Below are positions 1-5,818 of a stretch of 6,724 nt of DNA, in pieces. This DNA comes from Rhodospirillales bacterium 47_12_T64 (GTDB lineage: Bacteria > Pseudomonadota > Alphaproteobacteria > Kiloniellales > Kiloniellaceae). Both the position numbers and the translations under genes were made by a program. The stretch is taken from contig MABB01000087.1 of NCBI GenBank assembly GCA_002162915.1, positions 1 to 6,724 of the forward strand. The letters are read 5' to 3'. Below the pieces are notes generated by a model that was given only the letters and a program-made list of their open reading frames with translations, was not told where the DNA came from and searched no databases. The first letter of the stretch is position 1; each line of letters starts with the position of its first letter.

Positions 1-567
1 GCACTGACAATTGCGGTGATGATTGCAACGTCCCTATCAACAGTTATCACACAGCAGGTTCATGGTAAGTCGTTCTTTATGTGGCAGCTGGAGCGACGCG
101 GTGTTGAAATTCGCGGTGGTCGCGAAGCCAGTCTTATGCGGACAATGAAAATAGGCGATATGGTTATCCGTAATGTTGCTACAATCGCTCCTGATGCAGC
201 TCTTGCTTTGGTGCGTTGTGAAATTCGCAAGACGAAATTAGGCCAATTATTTGTCGTTGATGAAAATCGTCGCTTTAAGGGCAGTATTTCTTATATGGAG
301 CTCGCAGATGGTCTTGATTTACAAGAGGAGCGAGGCGAAGAGATTACCGCAATTGAGATCGCCCGGACGAAAGCGGTTCAACTGGATGAAGATGCAAACA
401 TAGAACAAGCTCTACAAGCTCATGGTGCAAGTGGCGAGGTCTATATCCCGGTTGTCAATAATTCAGAAGACTGTGTGCTAATAGGCGTCATTCATGAACA
501 TGACGTTGCTCTTGCCTATAAAAAGGCCATGGAACAGGCGAGAGCGGAAGAGCGTGGTGAAATCTAG
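1..567 (+). CDS. ClC-family chloride channel/transporter, C-terminal part with CBS pair (5' end outside window)
   Basis: The frame is open from base 1, so this is the 3' end of a longer gene; the GTG at 16 is internal. The 188 visible residues begin with the end of a hydrophobic helix (about residues 1-22), then a cytoplasmic linker containing KSFFMWQLERRG, which matches the post-membrane segment of CBS-bearing bacterial ClC proteins (usually S-[IF]-[YF]-T..L..RG). Residues about 46-185 form two CBS repeats: the first starts near MKIGDMVIRNVATIAPDA, the second near AIEIARTKAVQLDEDANI, and each ends in a G-x-I/V strand followed by a helix. In this family the membrane part moves chloride, as a channel or a Cl-/H+ exchanger, and the CBS pair is a regulatory module that often senses adenine nucleotides. 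The transport core is not visible, so channel versus exchanger cannot be decided. The gene ends in TAG 25 bp before the stop of the convergent hydrolase gene, and I see no hairpin terminator between them. Confidence 0.85.
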   Translation, partial: ALTIAVMIATSLSTVITQQVHGKSFFMWQLERRGVEIRGGREASLMRTMKIGDMVIRNVATIAPDAALALVRCEIRKTKLGQLFVVDENRRFKGSISYMELADGLDLQEERGEEITAIEIARTKAVQLDEDANIEQALQAHGASGEVYIPVVNNSEDCVLIGVIHEHDVALAYKKAMEQARAEERGEI

Positions 568-592
568 TTCTGTGTTGCTATAAAGTTACCGA

Positions 593-1726
593 TTAATCTT
601 CGAGTAGATAACCTGCTTTAAGGGGCTCCGTTCCGGCAACCTTCCCGACAACCATGCCTGTTTTTACTGCTTTATGCTGACGTCGGGTGAAGAAGATACC
701 ATCGGTGCCGGTAAAAATCGGTGTACGAGCTTTATTGGGATCTTCTGCGAAAAGATTGATCACGGTGGCAATCTGATCGCCTTTTTTAACCTGTTCGCCC
801 AAATTTTTGCAGTAAGTGACAAATCCTGCGCCGGGAGATTGGATGATTTCGCAAGCGTCCGTACCTGTGGCATCACAGAGTGCTTTTGGAATTGGTCCGG
901 CATCGCCTTCAATTAATCCACGACGAATGAAGAATTTGAACAGGGCTTCTGCATCTATCGCTCCAATCTCATCGGACACATCCGGGCGGCCACGATGTTC
1001 TACAGTCATGGACATGGTTGCTTGAGGGATCGGATTGTCAGGAAACAGCCGGGCAAGTTCGGCCCACGGGCGTGTATAAACTTCGTCAAAACTACCACCC
1101 CCTGAATTCTCAGCCATCATGATGGCAGCTGCGCCAAAATCGGCGGCAAAATCCTGGCAATCGGGCCAGTTAAGATCAGATATATAAAGGTAGGGTAACG
1201 AATCATCATCGCAATGGAGATCGAACACGTAATCAGCTCTCGCAGCTTCACTTACCAAAAGTTTGCGAAGGCTTTCAAATTCTGTCGTTGGCGTAATCTC
1301 ATCTAGCGCTTCTTGCATGGCCTTGCGAATAATGGAGATATTTTTATCAGCATCATCTTCCAAACGTCCTTCAAGGCGATCTTTGATCATTTCGGTTAGA
1401 TCATACCAGCCCCGGTTAAAGTTACCTTCGCCGCCGAGATGAACCCGCCCAAGCAGGAGGTCATCTTGGAACTGGTCAAGTCCAATGGGATTTGCATAGG
1501 GGAGGATGACGATTTCTCCTTTGATTAAGCCTTTGTTATCAGCATCTTCAAGGCTTTGCAGTAGATGGTGAACTGCTGCCATTGCCGGAGTTTCGTCGGC
1601 ATGAAGGCAAGCTTGTACGTAGGCCTTCTTGCCATCGGTATTACGGCCGTACCGATGCATTGTTACAACCCGTTGTGTGCCAGGTGTTTCTGAAAGTAGC
1701 GCGTGGCGCTCTGTAATACGGGTCAT
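593..1726 (-). CDS. Succinylglutamate desuccinylase/aspartoacylase-family zinc hydrolase
   Basis: This is a complete 377-residue cytoplasmic protein without a signal peptide. It has the marks of the AstE/AspA branch of the M14-like zinc hydrolases. H42-A-D-E45 is the first metal-binding pair (family H-x-x-E), N102-F-N-R105 is the substrate-carboxylate motif, D169-L-H171 supplies the third zinc ligand, and E243 in TVEHRGRPDV is the probable catalytic glutamate. Residues about 290-377 form the C-terminal beta domain, with a lipoyl-like stretch (SPGAGFV at 297-303, then GEQVKKGDQI). Known members remove acyl groups from N-acyl amino acids or related amides. No arginine-catabolism (ast) gene lies nearby, so a role as AstE is not supported and the substrate is unknown. 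An acidic helical stretch at 110-150 lies between the second and third active-site motifs. The ATG at 1726 is preceded by only a weak GGA (1733-1735) six bases upstream. The gene diverges from uvrD and converges on the ClC gene. The family is certain; the substrate is not. Confidence 0.85.
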   Translation of the reverse strand: MTRITERHALLSETPGTQRVVTMHRYGRNTDGKKAYVQACLHADETPAMAAVHHLLQSLEDADNKGLIKGEIVILPYANPIGLDQFQDDLLLGRVHLGGEGNFNRGWYDLTEMIKDRLEGRLEDDADKNISIIRKAMQEALDEITPTTEFESLRKLLVSEAARADYVFDLHCDDDSLPYLYISDLNWPDCQDFAADFGAAAIMMAENSGGGSFDEVYTRPWAELARLFPDNPIPQATMSMTVEHRGRPDVSDEIGAIDAEALFKFFIRRGLIEGDAGPIPKALCDATGTDACEIIQSPGAGFVTYCKNLGEQVKKGDQIATVINLFAEDPNKARTPIFTGTDGIFFTRRQHKAVKTGMVVGKVAGTEPLKAGYLLED

Positions 1727-1763
1727 TATTTATCCAGTTTGGAGTCTGCTAAAATTTACCAGT

Positions 1764-1794
1764 AACATAAATGGTCGATTGTTATTCAGGTCAA
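1764..1794 (-). promoter_or_regulatory. Candidate promoter for the minus-strand hydrolase gene
   Basis: Read on the minus strand, TTGACC (1794-1789, five of six to the -35 consensus) is followed after 19 bases by TATGTT (1769-1764, four of six to the -10 consensus). The spacer is two bases longer than ideal. It would give a leader of roughly 30 nt before the ATG at 1726. It overlaps the extended uvrD reading frame that begins at 1771, one more reason to prefer a later uvrD start. This is a pattern match by eye only. Confidence 0.25.
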
Positions 1795-1807
1795 GCAGTA
1801 AAAGTGG

Positions 1808-1836
1808 ATGAGCTTACGGAGTGGACGCGCTATAAA
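1808..1836 (+). promoter_or_regulatory. Candidate uvrD promoter, placed for a leaderless transcript
   Basis: ATGAGC (1808-1813, three of six to the -35 consensus) is followed after a 17-base spacer by TATAAA (1831-1836, five of six to the -10 consensus). Transcription would start about seven bases after the -10, at or next to the A of the tandem ATGATG at 1843. No Shine-Dalgarno sequence precedes that start, which fits a leaderless mRNA. A weaker alternative lies upstream: TTGGAG (1739-1744), 18 bases, TAACAT (1763-1768). No alphaproteobacterial SOS box (GTTC-N7-GTTC) is visible in the divergent region. Confidence 0.35.
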
Positions 1837-1842
1837 CCATTT

Positions 1843-4128
1843 ATGATGGACGAATCGCAAATGCAAATCGAAGGGCAACCGCCCTATCTTGAAGGTCTCA
1901 ACGAATCCCAGATGGAGGCGGTAGAGACCACAGACGGTCCTGTACTGGTACTTGCTGGTGCAGGAACAGGGAAAACTCGTGTTTTGACAACACGTTTGGC
2001 ACATATCCTTGCAACGGGTAAAGCCTTCCCCGGGCAGGTGTTGGCTGTGACCTTTACCAATAAAGCCGCTCAGGAAATGAAAGAGCGGGTTGCTTCAATT
2101 CTGAACCAACCTTCTGTCGAAAGGTGGTGGCTGGGGACATTTCATGCGATTGCTGTGCGAATGCTGCGCGCTCATGCTGAAAAGGTTGGTCTTGGGTCGG
2201 ATTTTGCGATCATCGATACGGATGATCAGTTGCGGCTGGTGAAGCAGTTGCTTAAAGAAAATAACCTCGATGACAAGAAATGGCCGCCTAAATCGGTTTT
2301 GGGTGCCATTCAACGTTGGAAAGATCGCGGGCAAACCCCTGATCAGGTCTCCGCGAGTGAAGCCAAAGAGTTTGCCGGCGGACGGATACACGGCATTTAC
2401 AAGAGTTACCAACAGCGTTTGAGAGAGCTCAATGCCTGCGACTTTGGTGATTTGCTACTGCATACACTGGTCATCTTTCAAAACCATCCGGATGTGCTCG
2501 CTGATTATCATCGGCGCTTTCACTATATATTGGTGGATGAATATCAAGATACCAACGTGGCACAGTACCTATGGTTACGGCTTTTAGGACAAGGGCATCA
2601 GAACGTCTGCTGTGTTGGCGATGACGATCAGTCGATTTATGGGTGGCGTGGCGCTGAGGTTGGTAACATTCTTCGGTTTGAAAAGGATTTTCCTGGAGCA
2701 AAAATTGTTCGCCTTGAGCGGAACTATCGTTCAACAGGGCGCATTCTTGCCGCAGCTTCTTCTGTAATCAGTCATAACGAAGGGCGTTTGGGCAAGACAC
2801 TCTGGACCGATGACGACGAGGGCGAGATGCTCCGGGTTCGTGGTCTCTGGGATGGTGAAGCCGAAGCCAGATTTGTAGGAGAAGAAGTCGAGGACTTGCA
2901 GCGTAAAGGACAGAAGCTGGACCAGATGGCTATTTTGGTCCGTACCGGCGCGATGACCCGCGAATTTGAGGAGCGCTTTTTAACTCTTGCTATTCCCTAC
3001 AAGGTCATTGGCGGCGCGCGGTTCTATGAGCGTTTGGAAATCCGCGACGCCTTGGCTTATTTACGTTTAGTCAACTCTCCGGATGACAGTTTAGCTTTTG
3101 AGCGTGCTATCAATACGCCAAAACGAGGACTTGGCCCTGCGGCGGTTCGTGTGGTGCATGAGCTTTCCCGCCAAATGAATATCTCGCTGTTTAATGCGGC
3201 GCGTGAGATCGTTCAGACAGACGAGCTTCGCCCGGCAGCACGCAAATCCATGGCGGGCTTTGTTGATCAGATGGAACGTTGGCAGGGGCTGAAAGCCGAT
3301 ATGTCGCATCCAGAGCTTGCTGACCTTGTCTTGGAAGAGAGCGGTTATCTCGAGTTTTGGCAGAACGACAAGTCTGTTGAAGCCAAGGGGCGTGTCGAAA
3401 ACCTTCGTGAGCTGGTCAATGCGCTGGGTGAATACGAAAATCTGGCTGAATTCCTTGAACATGTCAGTCTGGTGATGGATACGAACAATCAAACCGGGCA
3501 GGATATGGTTTCAATCATGACCTTGCATGGTGCCAAGGGGCTCGAGTTTGAAACAGTTTTTCTTCCCGGGTGGGAAGAGGGACTGTTTCCAAATCAACGC
3601 GCAATGGACGAGCAGGGACTTAAAGGCTTGGAAGAAGAGCGTCGATTGGCGTATGTCGGCCTGACACGCGCCCGGAAACGAGCGATTATATCCTTTGCGG
3701 CAAACCGACGAATGCATGGTTCCTGGGCATCGGCTATTCCTTCCCGGTTTGTTGATGAACTTCCGCATGAACATATCGAGCGTGAGAGTGATCGTGGAAT
3801 TTATTCTGCCCCACTTGAGCCTTCCTATGGTGGGTTTGGCTCGAACAAGTGGCAGGATGATCGAAGTAGTCCTCATCGAGATAGTCCGGGAATGCAGCGT
3901 GCCCGAAGTTTTTCAAGTGGTGAATCCCAACTAGTTCGCAAAGCGGCACAAAAAGTTTCTGAAAGCAAAAGTGGATTTAGTCGTGGAGAAAGAGTATTCC
4001 ACCAAAAGTTTGGCTATGGTCTGGTCGCTGCCGTTGAAGGCGAGCGCCTAACAATTTCATTTGATAAAGCTGGTAGCAAAAAAGTGCTGAGTAACTTTGT
4101 TGTGCCCGCTGAACAGGCAGGTATGTGA
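1843..4128 (+). CDS. uvrD: UvrD/PcrA-type superfamily 1A ATP-dependent 3'-5' DNA helicase
   Basis: UvrD unwinds DNA in nucleotide excision and mismatch repair and can displace stalled RNA polymerase. All SF1A motifs are present (numbered from the ATG at 1843, 761 residues). They are the Q-motif LNESQ (19-23), Walker A AGAGTGKTR (38-46, K44), Ia VTFTNKAAQEM, II DEYQDTN (232-238, E233 as general base), III VGDDDQSIYGWRGA (258-271), IV ERNYRST (292-298), V TLHGAKGLEF (560-569) and VI EEERRLAYVGLTRAR (597-611). After a polar linker, residues about 715-758 (GERVFHQKFGYGLV...) form the C-terminal Tudor-like domain that in PcrA/UvrD contacts RNA polymerase. The frame is open from an ATG at 1771, which would add 24 residues. 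I prefer 1843 because the extra residues resemble no UvrD N-terminus, no ribosome site precedes 1771, and a candidate -10 sits at 1831-1836. The next ATGs, at 1846 and 1861, are possible too. The stop codon overlaps the prmA start by one base. Confidence 0.96.
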   Translation: MMDESQMQIEGQPPYLEGLNESQMEAVETTDGPVLVLAGAGTGKTRVLTTRLAHILATGKAFPGQVLAVTFTNKAAQEMKERVASILNQPSVERWWLGTFHAIAVRMLRAHAEKVGLGSDFAIIDTDDQLRLVKQLLKENNLDDKKWPPKSVLGAIQRWKDRGQTPDQVSASEAKEFAGGRIHGIYKSYQQRLRELNACDFGDLLLHTLVIFQNHPDVLADYHRRFHYILVDEYQDTNVAQYLWLRLLGQGHQNVCCVGDDDQSIYGWRGAEVGNILRFEKDFPGAKIVRLERNYRSTGRILAAASSVISHNEGRLGKTLWTDDDEGEMLRVRGLWDGEAEARFVGEEVEDLQRKGQKLDQMAILVRTGAMTREFEERFLTLAIPYKVIGGARFYERLEIRDALAYLRLVNSPDDSLAFERAINTPKRGLGPAAVRVVHELSRQMNISLFNAAREIVQTDELRPAARKSMAGFVDQMERWQGLKADMSHPELADLVLEESGYLEFWQNDKSVEAKGRVENLRELVNALGEYENLAEFLEHVSLVMDTNNQTGQDMVSIMTLHGAKGLEFETVFLPGWEEGLFPNQRAMDEQGLKGLEEERRLAYVGLTRARKRAIISFAANRRMHGSWASAIPSRFVDELPHEHIERESDRGIYSAPLEPSYGGFGSNKWQDDRSSPHRDSPGMQRARSFSSGESQLVRKAAQKVSESKSGFSRGERVFHQKFGYGLVAAVEGERLTISFDKAGSKKVLSNFVVPAEQAGM

Positions 4129-5006
4129 TGAGAGTAGATAATTCAGCAGTCTGGTGTATTTCCCTCGAAATTCCCGAGAGACAAATTGCTGTTTATGAGT
4201 TGGCACTTGAGCCCCTCAATGGCGCGGTCGTCCTTACCAATCCGAATGCTGCTGGTATGATATCGGCCAAGATGTACGTCGATGGAAAGCCGTCTCAAAA
4301 ACAGGTTGAGGATATCCTTTCTAGCACGGCGGAAATCGTTGGTGGAATCTGCCCTGAAATAACAATAGAGCAGGTTCCTGATATTGATTGGGTTGCTGAA
4401 GGCCAGAAGGCTTTGCCGCCAATCGTGGCTGGAAAGTTCTTTGTGCATGGTTCTCATGTCACAGATGTGCCTCCTAAAGGGGCTGTCCCTCTTTTGATTG
4501 AGGCCAATGTTGCTTTTGGTACAGGCCAGCATGAGACAACAAAGGGCTGTTTGATTGCCTTGACGGATCTTGCTGCTGAGCGAAAGGTCAGCTCTGCTCT
4601 CGATATGGGGTGTGGATCTGGAATTCTCTCAATGGCGATCAAGATCCTTTGGGATTGCCCTGTTCTTGGTGTGGATATCGACGAGGATTCTGTGCGTGTC
4701 GCTCTGGAAAATGCCGAACTTAACAACGTCTCGGGCATTACCGGGATCTGTGGTGATGGATATGATGCAGCGGAAGTGTCCGAGCGTGCCCGATATGATC
4801 TGATCGCGGCGAATATTCTTGCCGAACCGCTTTGCCAGATGGCACCAGCACTTGAAAAGAATTTGGCAGAGGGTGGGATCGCCGTGCTTTCCGGGTTACT
4901 GATCAAGCAACAGGAACAGGTGGTGAAGACGCACGAAGCACTGGGGCTTAAAGTCATTCGCGAATTACACCTCGGCGAATGGGCAACTCTGGTTTTGTCT
5001 CGTTAA
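4128..5006 (+). CDS. prmA: Ribosomal protein L11 methyltransferase
   Basis: PrmA trimethylates amino groups of ribosomal protein L11 using S-adenosylmethionine. The 292-residue length is typical. The N-terminal third (about 1-100) is the L11-recognition part. A129-F-G-T-G-Q-H-E-T-T138 is the PrmA signature, D159-M-G-C-G-S-G165 is the SAM-binding motif I, D183 and D185 in GVDIDEDS lie at the end of strand 2 where the SAM ribose is bound, and N229-I-L-A232 is the catalytic-side motif of this family. I chose the ATG at 4128: its A is the last base of the uvrD stop (TGATG), and AGG at 4119-4121 lies six bases upstream. A GTG at 4125 would add one residue and is less likely. The overlap predicts translational coupling with uvrD, so prmA levels should follow uvrD transcription. 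A terminator follows about 25 bp after the stop. In E. coli uvrD and prmA are not adjacent. Confidence 0.96.
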   Translation: MRVDNSAVWCISLEIPERQIAVYELALEPLNGAVVLTNPNAAGMISAKMYVDGKPSQKQVEDILSSTAEIVGGICPEITIEQVPDIDWVAEGQKALPPIVAGKFFVHGSHVTDVPPKGAVPLLIEANVAFGTGQHETTKGCLIALTDLAAERKVSSALDMGCGSGILSMAIKILWDCPVLGVDIDEDSVRVALENAELNNVSGITGICGDGYDAAEVSERARYDLIAANILAEPLCQMAPALEKNLAEGGIAVLSGLLIKQQEQVVKTHEALGLKVIRELHLGEWATLVLSR

Positions 5007-5031
5007 GCCAGATTCCGCTGGATTGAGTATG

Positions 5032-5072
5032 ATAATGCGATTGCGGCTTTGAAGCCTGATCGTATTATTTTT
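5032..5072 (+). terminator. Intrinsic terminator of the uvrD-prmA operon
   Basis: A long hairpin begins 26 bases after the prmA stop. The outer stem pairs 5032-5041 with 5059-5068 (ten pairs including one G-T wobble), a small internal loop follows, and the inner stem GGCTT/AAGCC pairs 5045-5049 with 5052-5056. A run of five T (5068-5072) closes the plus-strand side, as expected for Rho-independent termination of plus-strand transcripts. Read on the minus strand, the hairpin is not followed by a T run, so it should act only for prmA. Confidence 0.65.
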
Positions 5073-5102
5073 GTGCGTTAATTTCTCTAACGATTAGGCA
5101 AT

Positions 5103-5144
5103 AAAAAACGCACCGGAAATTCTGTCGAAATTCCAGTGCGTTTT
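5103..5144 (-). terminator. Intrinsic terminator of the DUF1127 gene
   Basis: Bases 5105-5122 pair with 5127-5144 around a four-base loop, with two imperfect positions: 5114/5135 and 5119/5130. On the minus strand the stem is followed by six T in a row (complement of 5103-5108), and position 5135/5114 becomes a G-U wobble. On the plus strand the same position is a C-A mismatch and only four T follow. The hairpin is therefore built for minus-strand RNA, ending the transcript about 31 bases past the DUF1127 stop. Weak back-up action on prmA read-through is possible. Confidence 0.75.
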
Positions 5145-5174
5145 AACAATGCAGTGCTGCAAGCAAAAGGGGGG

Positions 5175-5552
5175 TTATGCTGCGCGTACTGCTTTGCTGT
5201 TGTTTTCAGCCTGTTTTGTTTCTTTCGGTGAAACAAAATCTGAAGAAGAGAGGAAAGAGAAGCCAGGCTTGAAAGTTTTGCTCTCTTTTTCTGCAGCTTC
5301 TGCATAAAGGCTGTTTACAGTTGCTTCGATGCTGCCACGGCTTAGGCCGATGTCGTTAAGTTCACGATCACTCAAGTCCCAGAGCTGATTAGCAGTTGCA
5401 CGGCGTTCCATGTAGCTTTTGAAGCTTTTTGTGATGCCAGCTACAGCTGAATAAATGCGATAAGCTCTTGTGTAGCGGTGTGGTGCAACAGTAACGAGAA
5501 TGGGCTGGTTAGCGATTTCGTTGGCCGCGAATACGATTTTATCTTCTCTCAT
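5175..5552 (-). CDS. DUF1127 domain-containing small protein
   Basis: The product has 125 residues. Residues about 33-80 carry the DUF1127 (YjiS-like) pattern: a helix ending in YMERRATANQLWDLSDREL, then NDIGLSRGSIEATV (66-79), matching the family consensus L..L.D.EL.DIG.SR..I. Many DUF1127 proteins are only about 45-70 residues, so this one has an N-terminal extension of about 30 residues and a C-terminal tail of about 45, rich in Ser, Lys and Glu. There is no signal peptide or membrane helix. Some alphaproteobacterial DUF1127 proteins have been reported to bind RNA and affect small-RNA handling and phosphate or stress responses; that this one does so is inference. The ATG at 5552 is chosen because AGGAG (minus strand, 5565-5561) lies eight bases upstream; the in-frame ATG at 5558 would leave only two. 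The gene stands alone, convergent with prmA, divergent from the aminopeptidase, and has its own terminator. Confidence 0.85.
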   Translation of the reverse strand: MREDKIVFAANEIANQPILVTVAPHRYTRAYRIYSAVAGITKSFKSYMERRATANQLWDLSDRELNDIGLSRGSIEATVNSLYAEAAEKESKTFKPGFSFLSSSDFVSPKETKQAENNSKAVRAA

Positions 5553-5560
5553 GATCATAT

Positions 5561-5565
5561 CTCCT
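5561..5565 (-). promoter_or_regulatory. Ribosome binding site of the DUF1127 gene
   Basis: CTCCT on the plus strand reads AGGAG on the minus strand. It lies eight bases before the ATG at 5552 and two bases before the alternative ATG at 5558, so it decides for the shorter protein. It is the strongest Shine-Dalgarno match in the window. Confidence 0.7.
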
Positions 5566-5781
5566 AGATCAGTTATTGCGGCCGGCTAATTGCTTGTCTA
5601 TTGCCGCTGTGTTGTTGCAGTATATCTAGCGTAAATAATATTTTTCGGTAGTGGTGATTCTGCAATAGAGCCATGCATTTTGAGTATAATTCTTATTTTT
5701 TCTTCATAAGTATATGAAATATAATAATATAGTGTTATGCAAAAGCATGTGTTGTTTTGATTGAGCTACGTAGATAATCTG
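5566..5781. other. AT-rich divergent intergenic region
   Basis: No gene is visible between the DUF1127 start and the aminopeptidase start. The central part is very AT-rich: bases 5691-5740 hold 9 G or C out of 50. Two exact TATAAT hexamers occur on the plus strand (5685-5690 and 5720-5725), neither with a good -35 at 16-18 bases. For the minus-strand DUF1127 gene, TATACT (5624-5619) is the best -10 candidate, again with a poor -35. A short inverted repeat ATGC-AAAA-GCAT sits at 5737-5748. The composition fits a promoter region or a nucleoid-protein binding site, but no specific operator can be named. Confidence 0.4.
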
Positions 5782-5809
5782 TTGAAAACACGATTGTATA
5801 TTTTATAAG
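5782..5809 (+). promoter_or_regulatory. Candidate promoter of the aminopeptidase gene, very close to its start codon
   Basis: TTGAAA (5782-5787, five of six to the -35 consensus), a 16-base spacer and TATAAG (5804-5809, five of six to the -10 consensus) make the best promoter match in the window. Transcription would start around 5816-5819, at the ATG itself. The -10 overlaps a good ribosome binding site, AAGGA (5807-5811), seven bases before the ATG. Only one of the two readings can serve a given transcript: either this promoter makes a leaderless mRNA, or an upstream promoter in the AT-rich region makes one that includes AAGGA. Confidence 0.4.
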
Positions 5810-5818
5810 GATGGTAAA

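Noticed and set aside
16..567. Stand-alone CBS-domain protein starting at GTG 16
   Set aside because: The frame is open to base 1 and begins inside a membrane helix, so the gene starts upstream of the window as a ClC protein.
674..1025. Plus-strand reading frames of 69-80 codons opposite the hydrolase gene
   Set aside because: They are shadows of the conserved C-terminal domain of the minus-strand hydrolase gene.
1727..1842. SOS (LexA) control site upstream of uvrD
   Set aside because: uvrD is SOS-induced in some bacteria, but neither GTTC-N7-GTTC nor its reverse complement is present in the divergent region.
1771..1842. 24-residue N-terminal extension of UvrD from the first ATG
   Set aside because: There is no ribosome site, the residues do not resemble any UvrD N-terminus, and the segment overlaps candidate promoters for both directions.
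2095..3876. Several minus-strand reading frames of 87-133 codons inside uvrD
   Set aside because: All lie opposite intact helicase motifs, have no domain pattern and start without ribosome sites.
4454..4957. Minus-strand 167-codon reading frame inside prmA
   Set aside because: It is an antisense shadow of a well-conserved gene, with Ser/Ala/Arg-rich low-quality composition and no recognisable domain or ribosome site.
5737..5748. Inverted repeat ATGC-AAAA-GCAT as a specific operator
   Set aside because: Four-base arms are expected by chance in a region this AT-rich, and no regulator can be tied to it.
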